From Sporosarcina sp. E16_8 (lineage in GTDB: Bacteria; Bacillota; Bacilli; Bacillales_A; Planococcaceae): DNA of 64,000 nt. The stretch lies in contig NZ_JADPRZ010000007.1 of assembly GCF_017347095.1 (NCBI RefSeq), forward strand, positions 89,503-153,502. Direction: 5' to 3'. The notes beneath the pieces are model-generated. The model worked only from the letters and a program-made list of their open reading frames with translations, ran no database searches and was not told the DNA's origin. Of the stretch, positions 39,156 to 53,518 are shown in pieces (the first letter of the stretch is position 1; each line of letters starts with the position of its first letter). The position numbers and the translations under genes are program-made.

Positions 39156-40475
39156 ATGAATGCGGTTATTATTGCCATTTTCGTAATGTTGGCTTTAAGT
39201 TTATTACGGGTGAACGTTGTACTAGCACTAGTTGCGGGTGCAATTGTAGGGGGATTTACAGGAGGCTTATCGTTTGATGAGACGATTGTTTCATTTACTG
39301 GTGGCCTTGGTGATGGAGCAACAATTGCACTTAGTTATGCATTACTAGGTGGATTCGCGGTAGCTATATCGAAGACTGGCATTCCTCAATTGCTTGTTGC
39401 AGCCATGTTGAAGATTGTGAAGAAGGAGGGGGAGCCTGATCGTTCGGGACTAGGAAAAGTACTGATTGTCTTAATACTTCTAGTGATGGCCTTATTCTCG
39501 CAAAACCTTATTCCGATCCATATTGCATTCATACCATTACTGGTACCACCGATTTTACATATCTTAAATATGTTAAAAATAGATCGTCGTCTCATAGCAT
39601 CCGTTCTGACATTCGGATTAACAGCACCTTATATATTGCTTCCATATGGATACGGATTCCTCTTCCATGAAATTCTCGCCAATCAAATGGCAGCAGCAGG
39701 TATGGCGATTGATATGGCGGACATACCGAAAGCGATGGCTCTTCCTGTCCTTGGACTGTTCGTAGGTCTCATGATTGCTATATTCTTCTCTTATCGCAAA
39801 CCCAGAGAGTATGCGGACAAGCAGATAAATAACACTGAAGTAGTGGTAGAAGTTAAAACACGTAATATCATCTTTACAGTACTAGCGCTTATTGGCACAC
39901 TTATTGTACAGATACCAACACAGTCTATGATCGCAGGTGCGGTGACTGGTATTTCGATTTTGTATATTACGGGTGCACTTAAGTGGAAAGATGCCGACGG
40001 TTTAATCAATGAAGGAATGCGTATGATGGCATTTGTAGGATTTGTTATGATTGCGGCGAATGGATTTGCCGCAGTGCTTAAGGAAACGGGTCATATTATT
40101 ACGTTAGTGGAATATGCGAGCTCTGCACTTGGTGATAATAAAGGAATGGCAGCATTCGTCATGTTAATCATCGGATTGGTTGTTACAATGGGTATTGGCT
40201 CATCATTCGCTACAATCCCAATTATTGCATCCATTTTCGTACCGCTAAGTGTGGCATTCGGATTTAGTCCGTTAGCCATCATTGCGCTCGTTGGAACAGC
40301 AGCTGCTCTTGGTGATGCTGGCTCACCTGCGTCAGACACTACACTTGGGCCAACTGCGGGACTTGCTGTCGATGGACAACATAATCATATATGGGATACA
40401 TGTGTACCAACGTTCATTCACTTCAACATTCTATTGTTGTTGTTTGGTTGGGTGGCGGTAATGCTCTTAAATTAA
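39156..40475 (+). CDS. Na+/H+ antiporter (NhaC/YuiF-like) family transporter
   Basis: 439 aa polytopic membrane protein, about 11-12 hydrophobic segments. Similar in layout to B. subtilis YuiF, a member of the Na+/H+ antiporter superfamily that may move amino acids. SQNLIPIHIAFIPLLVPPIL and GDAGSPASDTTLGPTAGL are striking conserved-looking loops, the latter typical of the ion-binding region of this superfamily. It has its own promoter and splits the str and S10 clusters, where B. subtilis has an unrelated gene. A weak hairpin (GTCCGGGA/TCTCGGAC, 40486-40507) follows. The substrate cannot be read from sequence. Confidence 0.8.
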   Translation: MNAVIIAIFVMLALSLLRVNVVLALVAGAIVGGFTGGLSFDETIVSFTGGLGDGATIALSYALLGGFAVAISKTGIPQLLVAAMLKIVKKEGEPDRSGLGKVLIVLILLVMALFSQNLIPIHIAFIPLLVPPILHILNMLKIDRRLIASVLTFGLTAPYILLPYGYGFLFHEILANQMAAAGMAIDMADIPKAMALPVLGLFVGLMIAIFFSYRKPREYADKQINNTEVVVEVKTRNIIFTVLALIGTLIVQIPTQSMIAGAVTGISILYITGALKWKDADGLINEGMRMMAFVGFVMIAANGFAAVLKETGHIITLVEYASSALGDNKGMAAFVMLIIGLVVTMGIGSSFATIPIIASIFVPLSVAFGFSPLAIIALVGTAAALGDAGSPASDTTLGPTAGLAVDGQHNHIWDTCVPTFIHFNILLLLFGWVAVMLLN

Positions 40476-40569
40476 GTAGTAAATTGTCCGGGATATTACT
40501 CTCGGACTTGTAATAAGTGAGAGAAAGATTTATACTAATAAAGTTGAGAAAAGGATTTCGCCAAAACAC

Positions 40570-40598
40570 TTGCGCTATTCTTTTTTTATGTGTATAAT
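40570..40598 (+). promoter_or_regulatory. Promoter of the S10 operon
   Basis: TTGCGC (40570-40575), 17-base spacer, TATAAT (40593-40598). Confidence 0.8.
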
Positions 40599-41038
<440 letters not shown>

Positions 41039-41081
41039 TCGATACTAAATACAACACACATTAATTCAGGAGGTGGACTAA

Positions 41082-41711
41082 ATGACCAAAGGAATCTTGG
41101 GAAGAAAACTCGGTATGACGCAAATTTTTGCTGAAAACGGAGATCTTATCCCGGTAACTGTGATTGAAGCTGGACAAAACGTTGTTCTTCAAAAGAAGAC
41201 AACGGAAACGGACGGCTACGAATCAATCCAAATCGGATTTGAAGATAAACGCGAAAAGCTTGCTAACAAACCTGAAAAAGGGCACGTTGCAAAAGCTGAT
41301 ACTGCACCTAAGCGCTTCATTCGTGAATTCCGCGAATTAGACGTTAGTGGCTACGAAGTTGGTCAAGAAGTCAAAGTTGATACTTTTGCTGAAGGCGATA
41401 TCGTCGACATCACTGGTACATCAAAAGGTAAAGGGTTCCAAGGTGTTATCAAGCGTCACGGCTATTCACGCGGACCTATGACACACGGATCACGTCATCA
41501 CCGCGCACCAGGTTCGATCGGATCTGTTGACGCACAACGTGTATTCAAAGGTAAAAAAATGCCAGGTCGTATGGGTGGCAAAACAGTAACAGTTCAAAAC
41601 CTTGAAATTGTACGAGTTGATCTTGAACGCAACTTGTTACTAGTTAAAGGTAACGTTCCTGGATCACGCAAATCACTTCTACAAGTGCGTAGCGCAATCA
41701 AAGGAAACTGA
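41082..41711 (+). CDS. rplC: 50S ribosomal protein L3
   Basis: 209 aa. [20 protein letters not shown] start; the loop reaching the peptidyl-transferase centre is seen in [17 protein letters not shown] and [23 protein letters not shown] after AGGAGGTGG. 43 bases after rpsJ. Confidence 0.99.
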   Translation: MTKGILGRKLGMTQIFAENGDLIPVTVIEAGQNVVLQKKTTETDGYESIQIGFEDKREKLANKPEKGHVAKADTAPKRFIREFRELDVSGYEVGQEVKVDTFAEGDIVDITGTSKGKGFQGVIKRHGYSRGPMTHGSRHHRAPGSIGSVDAQRVFKGKKMPGRMGGKTVTVQNLEIVRVDLERNLLLVKGNVPGSRKSLLQVRSAIKGN

Positions 41712-41736
41712 CTACTAAAGAAAGGAGGAAACAGGA

Positions 41737-42360
41737 ATGCCTAAAGTATCCGTATTAAATCAGGCAGGAACTTCTGTCGGAGAAATCGAACTAAATGAAG
41801 CAATCTTTGGTATCGTACCGAATGAGTCTGTCTTATTCGAAGCATTGGTCCAACAACGCGCTTCATTGCGTCAAGGTAACCATAAAGTTAAAACTCGCTC
41901 AGAAGTAGCTGGTGGCGGACGTAAACCGTGGCGTCAAAAAGGTACAGGTCGTGCCCGTCAAGGTTCAATCCGGTCACCACAATGGCGTGGAGGCGGTATC
42001 GTATTTGGTCCAGCTCCAAGAAGCTATAGCTATAAATTACCGAAGAAAGTCCGCAGATTAGCTCTTCTTTCAGCTCTTTCTACGAAAGTTCGCGAAGAAG
42101 ATGTAATTGTTCTTGAAGGACTAACATTCAATGCACCAAAAACAAAAGAATTCATTAAAGTACTTGCTGACCTTTCGGTTAACAGGAAAGCGTTGATCGT
42201 TACTGCAGACCTAGATGAAACTGTGGCTTTATCCGCACGTAACATCCCTGGAATCAGTGTCGTAACAGCGTCAGGTATTAACGTACTTGATCTTATCGGT
42301 CATGATAAACTTATTATGACTAAAGCAGCAGTTCAAAAAATAGAGGAGGTGCTTGGTTAA
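41737..42360 (+). CDS. rplD: 50S ribosomal protein L4
   Basis: 207 aa. Exit-tunnel loop [20 protein letters not shown] is intact, with the globular domain following ([20 protein letters not shown]). The stop overlaps the rplW start by one base (TAATG). In E. coli L4 autoregulates S10; this is not established here. Confidence 0.99.
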   Translation: MPKVSVLNQAGTSVGEIELNEAIFGIVPNESVLFEALVQQRASLRQGNHKVKTRSEVAGGGRKPWRQKGTGRARQGSIRSPQWRGGGIVFGPAPRSYSYKLPKKVRRLALLSALSTKVREEDVIVLEGLTFNAPKTKEFIKVLADLSVNRKALIVTADLDETVALSARNIPGISVVTASGINVLDLIGHDKLIMTKAAVQKIEEVLG

Positions 42361-42644
42361 TGGAATCACGTGATATTATAAAACGTCCGGTCATTACCGA
42401 GCGTACTTCTGAACAAATGGAATTCAAAAAGTACACTTTTGAAGTTGACACGCGCGCTAATAAAACATTTATTAAGCAAGCTATCGAAGAAGTTTTTGGT
42501 GTTAAAGTTGATAAAGTGAACGTACAGAATTACAAAGGTAAACTTAAGCGTATGGGCAAGCATTCTGGTTATACGAACAAACGCCGTAAAGCGATTGTTA
42601 CACTAACTGCTGACTCAAAAGACATCGAATTCTTCGAAATGTAA
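42360..42644 (+). CDS. rplW: 50S ribosomal protein L23
   Basis: 94 aa. [17 protein letters not shown] start and [20 protein letters not shown] are typical. Forms the docking site for SRP and trigger factor at the exit tunnel. Starts in the rplD stop codon, with GAGGAGGTG inside rplD as ribosome binding site. Confidence 0.98.
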   Translation: MESRDIIKRPVITERTSEQMEFKKYTFEVDTRANKTFIKQAIEEVFGVKVDKVNVQNYKGKLKRMGKHSGYTNKRRKAIVTLTADSKDIEFFEM

Positions 42645-42690
42645 GTTGACCAACTAATAGATATCTAATTATATGAAGGAGGGAACACAA

Positions 42691-43521
42691 ATGGCGATTA
42701 AGAAATACAAACCTACCTCCAACGGACGCCGTAACATGACTACATCCGATTTTGCTGAGATTACTACTGACAAACCGGAAAAATCATTGCTATCACCGCT
42801 AAAGCGGAAAGGCGGCCGTAACAACACTGGTAGGATTACTGTTCGTCACCATGGTGGAGGCCACAAGCGCCAATACCGTGTCATCGATTTCCAACGCCGG
42901 AAAGATGGCATACCAGGACGCGTTGCTACGATCGAATACGATCCAAACCGTTCAGCTAACATTGCTCTAATCAATTACGTAGACGGAGAGAAGCGTTACA
43001 TTCTCGCTCCAAAAGGTCTTGTAGTTGGAGCAACTATTATGTCAGGCCCGGAATCAGATATCAAAGTGGGTAACTCACTTCCACTTGAAAACATTCCAAT
43101 GGGTACTACAATTCATAATATTGAAATGAAACCAGGTAAAGGCGGACAACTAGTACGTTCAGCAGGAACTTCTGCACAACTACTTGGCCGTGAAGATAAG
43201 TATGTTATTGTACGTCTTCAATCTGGAGAAGTTCGCATGATTCTTGCTGTATGCCGCGCGACAATTGGTCAAGTTGGTAATGAGCAACACGAACTTATCA
43301 ACATTGGTAAAGCAGGACGTTCACGTTGGATGGGTAAACGCCCAACAGTTCGTGGTTCTGTCATGAACCCTAACGATCACCCACACGGTGGTGGTGAAGG
43401 TAAAACTGGTATCGGTATGAAGTCTCCAGTAACTCCATGGGGTAAACCGACACTTGGCTATAAAACTCGTAAGAAAAATAATAAAACCGACAAGTTTATT
43501 GTACGTCGTCGTAAGAAGTAA
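42691..43521 (+). CDS. rplB: 50S ribosomal protein L2
   Basis: 276 aa from ATG 42691, after GAAGGAGGG; ATG 42673 lies before that site. [19 protein letters not shown] start; the catalytic-centre histidine region is seen in [18 protein letters not shown]. Primary 23S binding protein. Confidence 0.99.
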   Translation: MAIKKYKPTSNGRRNMTTSDFAEITTDKPEKSLLSPLKRKGGRNNTGRITVRHHGGGHKRQYRVIDFQRRKDGIPGRVATIEYDPNRSANIALINYVDGEKRYILAPKGLVVGATIMSGPESDIKVGNSLPLENIPMGTTIHNIEMKPGKGGQLVRSAGTSAQLLGREDKYVIVRLQSGEVRMILAVCRATIGQVGNEQHELINIGKAGRSRWMGKRPTVRGSVMNPNDHPHGGGEGKTGIGMKSPVTPWGKPTLGYKTRKKNNKTDKFIVRRRKK

Positions 43522-43581
43522 TAATAATGCACTGCGGTTCGTCGAATGGACCGTAGTACAAACACGGAGGGAGGTTCCGAC

Positions 43582-43860
43582 ATGGGCCGCAGCTTGAAAA
43601 AAGGACCATTTGTAGACGATCATCTTATGAAGAAGGTCGAAGCGCAAAGTGGATCTGAGAAAAAACAGGTTATCAAAACATGGTCACGACGTTCAACAAT
43701 CTTCCCGACATTCATCGGAATGACAATTGCTGTATATGACGGACGTAAACACGTTCCTGTCTATGTAACTGAAGATATGGTTGGTCACAAACTTGGTGAA
43801 TTTGCACCTACGCGCACATACAGAGGTCATGGCGCCGACGATAAGAAAACAAGACGTTAA
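43582..43860 (+). CDS. rpsS: 30S ribosomal protein S19
   Basis: 92 aa from ATG 43582 ([20 protein letters not shown]), after [29 protein letters not shown] and [20 protein letters not shown] are canonical. The longer open frame upstream lacks a ribosome binding site. Confidence 0.99.
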   Translation: MGRSLKKGPFVDDHLMKKVEAQSGSEKKQVIKTWSRRSTIFPTFIGMTIAVYDGRKHVPVYVTEDMVGHKLGEFAPTRTYRGHGADDKKTRR

Positions 43861-43879
43861 TTGAGAGGAGGTTATTCTG

Positions 43880-44224
43880 ATGCAACAAGCAAAAGCTACT
43901 GCCCGCACAGTCCGTATTGCCTCTCGTAAAGTCCGTTTGGTCGTCGATCTTATCCGAGGCAAAAAAGTCGGTGAAGCAATCGCGATTCTACGCCTAACGC
44001 CAAAAGCGGCATCACCGGTTGTAGAAAAAGTTTTGAAATCAGCGATTGCAAATGCTGAACATAACTATGAAATGGATGTCGAAAACCTATTTATTAGCGA
44101 AGTATTCGTTGATGAAGGTCCGACTATGAAACGTTTCCGACCACGCGCACAAGGACGTGCGAGCGCAATTAATAAACGTACGAGCCACATCACATTAGTG
44201 GTATCTGAAAAGAAGGAGGGATAA
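43880..44224 (+). CDS. rplV: 50S ribosomal protein L22
   Basis: 114 aa. [20 protein letters not shown] start; beta-hairpin that lines the exit tunnel includes [29 protein letters not shown] ribosome binding site. Three bases separate it from rpsC. Confidence 0.98.
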   Translation: MQQAKATARTVRIASRKVRLVVDLIRGKKVGEAIAILRLTPKAASPVVEKVLKSAIANAEHNYEMDVENLFISEVFVDEGPTMKRFRPRAQGRASAINKRTSHITLVVSEKKEG

Positions 44225-44227
44225 TTC

Positions 44228-44890
44228 GTGGGTCAAAAAGTACATCCTAACGGTTTACGGGTCGGTATCATCCGTGACTGGGAGTCTAAATGGTACGCAG
44301 AAAAAGACTATGCGACTCTCTTGCACGAAGATTTAAAAATCCGTGATTTTATCGAAAAGCGTCTTATAGAAGCTTCTGTTTCTAAAGTAGAAATCGAACG
44401 TGCTGCAAAGCGTGTTAACATCAGCATCCACACTGCTAAGCCAGGAATGGTTATTGGTAAAGGTGGTACTGAGGTCGAAACACTTCGTAAAATGTTGAAC
44501 GACATCACTGGTAAACGCGTTCACATCAACATCATTGAAATTAAACGTGCGGATCTTGACGCTAAACTAGTTGCAGAGTCAATTGCTCGTCAATTAGAAA
44601 CTCGCGTATCATACCGTCGTGCACAAAAACAAGCAATCCAACGCACTATGCGTTCTGGCGCTAAAGGAATTAAAACACAGGTTTCTGGACGTCTTGGCGG
44701 TGCTGACATCGCTCGGTCGGAACATTATAGTGAAGGTACTGTCCCTCTCCATACATTACGTGCAGATATTGATTATGCGCATGCTGAAGCAGATACAACG
44801 TTTGGTAAGCTTGGCGTTAAAGTATGGATTTACCGTGGAGAAGTCCTTCCAGTGAAGAAACAGAAGAACTCTGAGGAAGGAGGCAACTAA
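44228..44890 (+). CDS. rpsC: 30S ribosomal protein S3
   Basis: 220 aa, GTG start after AAGGAGGG. KH domain with [16 protein letters not shown], and C-terminal [20 protein letters not shown] and [13 protein letters not shown]. Part of the mRNA entry helicase of the 30S subunit. Confidence 0.99.
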   Translation: MGQKVHPNGLRVGIIRDWESKWYAEKDYATLLHEDLKIRDFIEKRLIEASVSKVEIERAAKRVNISIHTAKPGMVIGKGGTEVETLRKMLNDITGKRVHINIIEIKRADLDAKLVAESIARQLETRVSYRRAQKQAIQRTMRSGAKGIKTQVSGRLGGADIARSEHYSEGTVPLHTLRADIDYAHAEADTTFGKLGVKVWIYRGEVLPVKKQKNSEEGGN

Positions 44891-44892
44891 TT

Positions 44893-45517
<625 letters not shown>

Positions 45518-45534
45518 TGAAGGAGGTTGCAGCC

Positions 45535-45801
45535 ATGACTGAGGAGCGTAACCAGCGCAAAGTATATACAGGCCGCGTTGTATCCGACAAAATGGATAAA
45601 ACAGTTACTGTTATGATCGAAACGCAAAAGAAACACACTAAATACGGTAAACGTGTTAAGTACTCTAAGAAATTCAAGGCCCACGATGAGCTGAATGTAG
45701 CGAAAATCGGTGATGTTGTTCGTATAATGGAAACTCGTCCATTGTCAGCAACAAAACGTTTCCGCCTACTTGAAGTAGTCGAAACAGCGGTCATCATTTA
45801 A
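45535..45801 (+). CDS. rpsQ: 30S ribosomal protein S17
   Basis: 88 aa from ATG 45535 ([19 protein letters not shown]), after [27 protein letters not shown] and CxxA-free core as in Bacillus; C-terminal [18 protein letters not shown]. The ATG at 45517 lies before the ribosome binding site. Confidence 0.98.
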   Translation: MTEERNQRKVYTGRVVSDKMDKTVTVMIETQKKHTKYGKRVKYSKKFKAHDELNVAKIGDVVRIMETRPLSATKRFRLLEVVETAVII

Positions 45802-45841
45802 TTAACGTTCGGGTATATAAATCCGGGAGGAGGTAGCCTCA

Positions 45842-46210
45842 ATGATCCAACAGGAAAGTCGTATGAAAGTCGCCGACAACTCAGGCGCTCGTGAAGTACT
45901 TACAATTAAGGTATTAGGCGGTTCAGGCCGTAAAGTAGCAAACATCGGTGATGTTGTAGTAGTAACGGTTAAAAAAGCAACACCAGGTGGCGTTGTTAAA
46001 AAAGGTGAAGTTGTCAAGGCTGTTATCGTTCGCACGAAGAGCGGAGTACGCCGTAAAGACGGTTCATATATTACATTTGATGAAAATGCTTGTGTTATTA
46101 TCCGTGACGACAAGAGCCCACGTGGAACTCGTATTTTCGGACCGGTTGCTCGCGAACTTCGTGATAGCAACTTCATGAAAATAATTTCACTTGCTCCTGA
46201 AGTTCTTTAA
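45842..46210 (+). CDS. rplN: 50S ribosomal protein L14
   Basis: 122 aa, exact family length. [20 protein letters not shown] start, [20 protein letters not shown], and [20 protein letters not shown] are canonical. Forms an intersubunit bridge. GGGAGGAGGTAGCC upstream. Confidence 0.99.
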   Translation: MIQQESRMKVADNSGAREVLTIKVLGGSGRKVANIGDVVVVTVKKATPGGVVKKGEVVKAVIVRTKSGVRRKDGSYITFDENACVIIRDDKSPRGTRIFGPVARELRDSNFMKIISLAPEVL

Positions 46211-46246
46211 TCACATGATAGTGCCAAATCAAGGAGGTGCGACAGA

Positions 46247-46558
46247 ATGAATGTTAAAAAAGGCGATAAAGTTATGGTCATCACAGGTAAAGATAAAGGT
46301 AAGACCGGTGTGATCTTAGTTGCTTTCCCTAAAAAGGACCGTGTACTTGTTGAAGGTGTTAACATCGTCAAGAAACATACGAAACCTAACCAGGAAAATC
46401 CTCAAGGTGGAATCATCAGCCAAGAGGCAGCTATCCATGTATCAAACGTCATGGTGATTGATCCTAAGACAGGCGAGCCTACTCGTGTAGGATATAAAAT
46501 CGAAAATGGCAAAAAAGTTCGTGTTGCGAAAAAATCCGGAGAATTGCTGGATAATTAA
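46247..46558 (+). CDS. rplX: 50S ribosomal protein L24
   Basis: 103 aa. KOW motif [20 protein letters not shown] at the N-terminus, then [20 protein letters not shown]. Assembly initiator of the 50S subunit. CAAGGAGGTG ribosome binding site. Confidence 0.98.
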   Translation: MNVKKGDKVMVITGKDKGKTGVILVAFPKKDRVLVEGVNIVKKHTKPNQENPQGGIISQEAAIHVSNVMVIDPKTGEPTRVGYKIENGKKVRVAKKSGELLDN

Positions 46559-46584
46559 GTAACGGATGAAAGGAGGTCCAACAG

Positions 46585-47124
46585 ATGAGCCGTTTAAAAG
46601 AAAAGTTTAAAAAAGAAGTCACTCCTGCTCTTATGAGCAAGTTTGAATATACATCAGTTATGCAAGTACCAAAAGTCGACAAAATCGTCATTAACATGGG
46701 TGTTGGTGATGCTGTTCAAAACACGAAAGCACTAGATGCGGCAGTGGAAGATTTAACAATTATTTCTGGTCAAAAACCAGTTGTTACAAAAGCGAAGAAA
46801 TCGATCGCAGGATTCCGTCTCCGTGAAGGCATGCCTATCGGAACGAAAGTTACATTACGCGGTGAGCGTATGTATGAATTCCTTGACAAATTGATTTCGG
46901 TTTCATTACCCCGTGTACGTGACTTCCGTGGTGTTTCTAAAAAAGCATTCGACGGGCGCGGTAACTACACGCTTGGCGTAAAAGAGCAACTGATTTTCCC
47001 GGAAATTGATTATGATAAAGTTTCTAAAATACGCGGTATGGATATCGTCATCGTTACGACTGCAAACTCGGACGAAGAAGCACATGAGTTACTAACGCAG
47101 TTCGGCATGCCGTTCCAAAAGTAA
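46585..47124 (+). CDS. rplE: 50S ribosomal protein L5
   Basis: 179 aa. [40 protein letters not shown] and [20 protein letters not shown] are canonical. Binds 5S rRNA. AAAGGAGG upstream. Confidence 0.99.
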   Translation: MSRLKEKFKKEVTPALMSKFEYTSVMQVPKVDKIVINMGVGDAVQNTKALDAAVEDLTIISGQKPVVTKAKKSIAGFRLREGMPIGTKVTLRGERMYEFLDKLISVSLPRVRDFRGVSKKAFDGRGNYTLGVKEQLIFPEIDYDKVSKIRGMDIVIVTTANSDEEAHELLTQFGMPFQK

Positions 47125-47128
47125 ATAA

Positions 47129-47329
<201 letters not shown>

Positions 47330-47359
47330 ACCCCTAAATTTGGGAAGGAGGTAAATGTA

Positions 47360-47758
47360 ATGACAATGAGTGATCCGATCGCAGACATGCTTACACGCAT
47401 TCGTAACGCCAATATGGTTCGTCACGAAAAGCTTGAAGTACCTGCTTCAAACATGAAAAAAGAAATCGCAGAAATCTTGAAACGTGAAGGTTTCGTACGT
47501 GACGTTGAATATGTCGAGGATAGCAAACAAGGTATCATCCGCATTTTCCTTAAATACGGTCAAAATAACGAACGTGTTATTACTGGTCTTAAACGTATTT
47601 CAAAACCTGGTCTTCGTGTTTACGCTAAAACTAGCGAAGTTCCTAAAGTTTTGAACGGTCTTGGTATAGCCCTCGTTTCTACATCAAATGGCGTACTTAC
47701 AGACAAAGAAGCGCGCGCTAAACAAGTAGGCGGAGAAGTAGTAGCTTACGTCTGGTAA
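47360..47758 (+). CDS. rpsH: 30S ribosomal protein S8
   Basis: 132 aa. [20 protein letters not shown] start and [29 protein letters not shown] end. Central 16S binder; in E. coli it also represses the spc operon. GAAGGAGGT upstream. Confidence 0.99.
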   Translation: MTMSDPIADMLTRIRNANMVRHEKLEVPASNMKKEIAEILKREGFVRDVEYVEDSKQGIIRIFLKYGQNNERVITGLKRISKPGLRVYAKTSEVPKVLNGLGIALVSTSNGVLTDKEARAKQVGGEVVAYVW

Positions 47759-47788
47759 TTCGTAACAAATGAATGGAGGTGCAATTGA

Positions 47789-48328
47789 ATGTCCCGTATT
47801 GGCAAAAAGCCGATTGAGGTACCTGAAAACGTGACAGTTACTATCGCAAAAGGTAACTTGGTTACTGTTAAAGGTCCTAAAGGCGAACTTACAAACACAT
47901 TTAACACGGATATTAAAATCGAACAGGAGAATAACGTGATCACATTGATCCGTCCTTCTGAATCCAAAGAACACCGTTCTATTCATGGAACGACACGTTC
48001 ACTTATCGATAATATGGTGATAGGCGTTTCACAAGGTTTCGAACGTAAACTTGAACTAGTCGGTGTAGGTTACCGTGCTTCTCTTCAAGGTCCGAAATTA
48101 GTGTTGAACATTGGTTTCTCTCACCCAGTTGAATTTACACCAGAAGAAGGAATTGAAGTTGAGGTTCCTACTAATACTAAGATTACTGTTCGTGGTATCA
48201 ACAAAGAACGCGTTGGTGCACTTGCATCGAACATCAGACAAGTACGACCACCAGAGCCGTATAAAGGCAAAGGGATTCGCTACGAAGGAGAAATTGTCCG
48301 TCGTAAAGAAGGTAAAACTGGTAAATAA
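47789..48328 (+). CDS. rplF: 50S ribosomal protein L6
   Basis: 179 aa. [19 protein letters not shown] start, [20 protein letters not shown], and [20 protein letters not shown] end. Lies near the sarcin-ricin loop. ATGGAGGTGC ribosome binding site. Confidence 0.99.
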   Translation: MSRIGKKPIEVPENVTVTIAKGNLVTVKGPKGELTNTFNTDIKIEQENNVITLIRPSESKEHRSIHGTTRSLIDNMVIGVSQGFERKLELVGVGYRASLQGPKLVLNIGFSHPVEFTPEEGIEVEVPTNTKITVRGINKERVGALASNIRQVRPPEPYKGKGIRYEGEIVRRKEGKTGK

Positions 48329-48361
48329 TGCCTCTTAAGGCATCTGGAAGGAGTGATCACG

Positions 48362-48724
48362 ATGATTACGCAAAAAGACAAGAATGCTACTCGTAAGAAA
48401 CGTCATGCACGCGTACGTCGTAAAATCAGCGGGACTGCAGCTCGTCCACGCCTAAACGTATTCCGTTCAAACAAGCATATCTATGCTCAGTTGATTGATG
48501 ACGTGAATGCAGTAACGATTGTAAGTGCATCTTCAATGGAAAAAGATTTCGGATCTGGATCCAAAGCAGACACTGCAGCAGCAGTAAAAGTCGGCGAGAT
48601 GATCGCAAAGAAAGCTGTTGAAAAGGACGTTAAGTCAGTAGTATTTGACCGTGGCGGATACCTATTTCACGGCCGTGTGAAAGCTCTTGCAGACTCAGCA
48701 CGTGAAAACGGTCTGGAATTTTAA
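48362..48724 (+). CDS. rplR: 50S ribosomal protein L18
   Basis: 120 aa from ATG 48362 after GAAGGAGTGATC, the same length as in B. subtilis. [40 protein letters not shown] and [20 protein letters not shown] are canonical. 5S rRNA binder. GTG 48353 lies within the ribosome binding site. Confidence 0.98.
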   Translation: MITQKDKNATRKKRHARVRRKISGTAARPRLNVFRSNKHIYAQLIDDVNAVTIVSASSMEKDFGSGSKADTAAAVKVGEMIAKKAVEKDVKSVVFDRGGYLFHGRVKALADSARENGLEF

Positions 48725-48746
48725 TTAAGAAGGAGGTATACATTTC

Positions 48747-49247
48747 ATGCGTCGTAATGATCAGAATAAAAGCGAATTCGAAGAACGCGTAGTTACCATT
48801 AACCGCGTAGCGAAAGTTGTGAAAGGCGGACGTCGTTTCCGTTTCACTGCTCTCGTCGTTGTCGGAGATAAAAATGGCCGTGTCGGTTTCGGTACTGGTA
48901 AAGCACAAGAAGTTCCGGATGCAATCCGTAAAGCTATTGAAGATGCGAAGAAGAATTTGATCGTTGTACCAATGGTCAAAGGAACAACTCCGCACGAAGT
49001 TCTTGGACATTTTGGTGCAGGAAAAATCCTCATCAAACCAGCAGCTCCAGGTACTGGAGTTATCGCCGGCGGACCTGTCCGTGCGGTACTTGAACTTGCA
49101 GGCATCACGGATATTCTTTCTAAATCTCTTGGTTCAAGCACGCCAATCAATATGGTTCGTGCAACAATTGAAGGATTGACGAATTTGAAACGCGCAGAAG
49201 ACGTTGCTAAATTGCGCGGTAAAACCGTGAAAGAACTGTACAGTTAA
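48747..49247 (+). CDS. rpsE: 30S ribosomal protein S5
   Basis: 166 aa. [40 protein letters not shown] and [20 protein letters not shown] are canonical; the loop carrying spectinomycin-resistance sites is wild type in appearance. AGGAGGTAT upstream. Confidence 0.99.
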   Translation: MRRNDQNKSEFEERVVTINRVAKVVKGGRRFRFTALVVVGDKNGRVGFGTGKAQEVPDAIRKAIEDAKKNLIVVPMVKGTTPHEVLGHFGAGKILIKPAAPGTGVIAGGPVRAVLELAGITDILSKSLGSSTPINMVRATIEGLTNLKRAEDVAKLRGKTVKELYS

Positions 49248-49260
49248 GGGGGGAAATACA

Positions 49261-49443
49261 ATGGCGAATAAACTTGAAATTACCCTTACAAAAAGCGTTA
49301 TCGGCTCTAAGCCAACACAACGTAAAACAGTCGAAGCGCTTGGACTTCGTAAATTACACCAAATGGTCGAGCATCAGGATAATGTCGCAATTCGCGGCAT
49401 GATCAATAGAGTAGACCACCTTGTAACAGTTAAAGAACTATAA
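49261..49443 (+). CDS. rpmD: 50S ribosomal protein L30
   Basis: 60 aa. [20 protein letters not shown] start and [20 protein letters not shown] are typical of bacterial L30. AGGGGGGAAATAC ribosome binding site, 13 bases after rpsE. Confidence 0.98.
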   Translation: MANKLEITLTKSVIGSKPTQRKTVEALGLRKLHQMVEHQDNVAIRGMINRVDHLVTVKEL

Positions 49444-49476
49444 TTTCGATTTTTTGAATAAGGAGGTGCCAATGAG

Positions 49477-49916
49477 ATGAAATTACACACTATGAAGCCT
49501 GCTGAAGGTTCACGTACTAAGCGTAAGCGTATTGGTCGCGGAATCGGTTCAGGTTTTGGTAAAACTTCTGGTAGAGGTCACGGTGGACAAAACTCCCGTT
49601 CGGGTGGTGGCGTACGTCTTGGATTCGAGGGTGGTCAAATTCCACTTTTCCAAAGACTTCCTAAACGTGGTTTTACGAACATTAACCGTAAGGATTATGC
49701 AATCGTAAACCTAGACACGCTTAATCGTTTCGACGAAGGTACTGAAGTTACGCCTGAGCTACTAATTGAATCAGGCATCGTGAGCAATGCTAAATCAGGT
49801 ATTAAGATTCTGGGTAACGGAATTCTTGAGAAAAAGATTACTGTCAAAGCTCACAAATTCTCTGCTTCTGCTAAAGAAGCAATCGAGAAAGCGGGCGGAC
49901 AGACCGAGGTGGTTTA

Positions 49917-49917
<1 letters not shown>
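49477..49917 (+). CDS. rplO: 50S ribosomal protein L15
   Basis: 146 aa. [40 protein letters not shown] and [20 protein letters not shown] are canonical. The stop overlaps the secY start by one base (TAATG), coupling the two. Confidence 0.99.
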
Positions 49918-51918
<2,001 letters not shown>

Positions 51919-51934
51919 TCCTTTTCGAGCTTAG

Positions 51935-52290
51935 ATATTATACGCAGTTTTTGGGCAGTATAGCATAGAAGCATTGAAGAACGTTTCAACGAGCTGCAAA
52001 AGCATATAATGCCCGGTATAAGAACTAGATGATTTTAGCGGATTTAGGGTTCTTAAACATTGTAAATGCATTTTCTTGCTTAGGTAGGTATAATGGATTT
52101 CGTGGAAAGAACTGTATAACGCAACTTGGAACTCATCCATGGCATTCTGGACAGTCGTGTCCATTTCGACGCGATTTTCCATTATAAGAAGTCGAGGACG
52201 GACTTAAGGGAAACGGAATGTGGCAGACCTCTTTCGAACATCACTCATGCAATCCGGACATATGTTGAAGGAAGCTTTAAAGGCGACTGA
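51935..52290 (+). pseudogene. map: Decayed methionine aminopeptidase gene (map) remnant
   Basis: Four collinear blocks in changing frames match type I MetAP: FNELQKHIMPGIRTR (51985-52029; family EELKKHIKPGISTKE), YNGFRGK (52089-52109; KGYNGFRGS), ELIHGILDSRV (52129-52161; EELVHGIPGSRV), GRPLSNITHAIRTYVEGSF (52222-52278; GERLSNISHAIQTYVE). Stops and frameshifts separate them, the segment around the first metal ligands is garbled and the C-terminal half (VGHGIG, metal-binding His/Glu) is absent. It sits at the exact B. subtilis position between adk and infA. Only the remains of a gene occupy this 420-base gap. Confidence 0.88.
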
Positions 52291-52341
52291 TGCCGCTCGA
52301 TGGTGAGAACCTTTATTGGATATAGAAGGGAGACTGGGTTG

Positions 52342-52560
52342 ATGGCGAAAGATGATGTAATTGAAGTTGAAGGAACCGTACTCGAAACACTGCCAAACGC
52401 AATGTTTAAAGTAGAGCTGGAAAACGGCCATACGATTCTTGCGCATGTATCTGGCAAAATTCGTATGCACTTTATCCGTATTCTACCTGGCGATAAAGTG
52501 ACAATGGAACTCTCGCCTTATGATTTAACACGTGGTCGTATCACATACCGTTTTAAATAA
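52342..52560 (+). CDS. infA: Translation initiation factor IF-1
   Basis: 72 aa, exact family length. [20 protein letters not shown] start, [20 protein letters not shown] and [14 protein letters not shown] end; S1-like OB fold. ATG 52342 with GAAGGGAGACTGGG upstream; the extended frame from 52300 is in pseudogene debris. Confidence 0.99.
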   Translation: MAKDDVIEVEGTVLETLPNAMFKVELENGHTILAHVSGKIRMHFIRILPGDKVTMELSPYDLTRGRITYRFK

Positions 52561-52599
52561 ACTTTTGTAACTCCGGAATACTGAAGGAGGTTGGGTAAG

Positions 52600-52713
52600 A
52601 TGAAAGTTAGACCATCTGTAAAACCGATGTGCGAAAAATGTAAAATTATTCGCAGACGCGGCCGAGTAATGGTAATCTGTGAAAATCCAAAACATAAACA
52701 AAGACAAGGCTAA
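52600..52713 (+). CDS. rpmJ: 50S ribosomal protein L36
   Basis: 37 aa. [20 protein letters not shown] start; CEKC, a later Cys (VICENPKH) and His form the zinc site. GAAGGAGGTTGGGTA ribosome binding site. Too short for many gene finders but unmistakable. Confidence 0.98.
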   Translation: MKVRPSVKPMCEKCKIIRRRGRVMVICENPKHKQRQG

Positions 52714-52737
52714 TTCTGAAGGAGGTGCACAATTTAT

Positions 52738-53103
52738 ATGGCACGTATTGCTGGTGTAGACGTTCCGCGCGATAAGCGCGTAGTCATTTCATTAACTTAC
52801 ATTTTCGGAATCGGAAAAACTACTGCTCAAAAAGTATTGGCAGCAGCTGGAGTATCTGAGGATGCACGGGTTCGCGATCTTACTGACGCAGAGCTTGATA
52901 AAATCCGTGAACAAATGGACACACTTAAAGTTGAAGGTGACCTTCGACGTGAAACTTCCCTTAACATCAAACGTTTGATGGAAATCGGTAGCTTCCGTGG
53001 TATCCGTCATCGTCGCGGACTACCTGTTCGTGGACAAAACACGAAAAACAACGCACGTACTCGTAAAGGTCCTAAACGGACAGTAGCGAACAAGAAAAAA
53101 TAA
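52738..53103 (+). CDS. rpsM: 30S ribosomal protein S13
   Basis: 121 aa. [20 protein letters not shown] start, [20 protein letters not shown] and [20 protein letters not shown] end. Head protein contacting P-site tRNA and L5. GAAGGAGGTGC upstream. Confidence 0.99.
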   Translation: MARIAGVDVPRDKRVVISLTYIFGIGKTTAQKVLAAAGVSEDARVRDLTDAELDKIREQMDTLKVEGDLRRETSLNIKRLMEIGSFRGIRHRRGLPVRGQNTKNNARTRKGPKRTVANKKK

Positions 53104-53110
53104 TAGGTAA

Positions 53111-53518
<408 letters not shown>

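Noticed and set aside
52220..52306. Short plus-strand ORF (28 codons, GTG start, MADLFRTSLMQSGHMLKEAL at the start) before infA
   Set aside because: It is the wrong frame of the best-preserved map pseudogene block; the neighbouring frame gives the MetAP match.
51931..52470. Reverse-strand ORFs of 83 and 88 codons between adk and infA
   Set aside because: They lie antisense to the map remnant and infA, lack ribosome binding sites and resemble no family.
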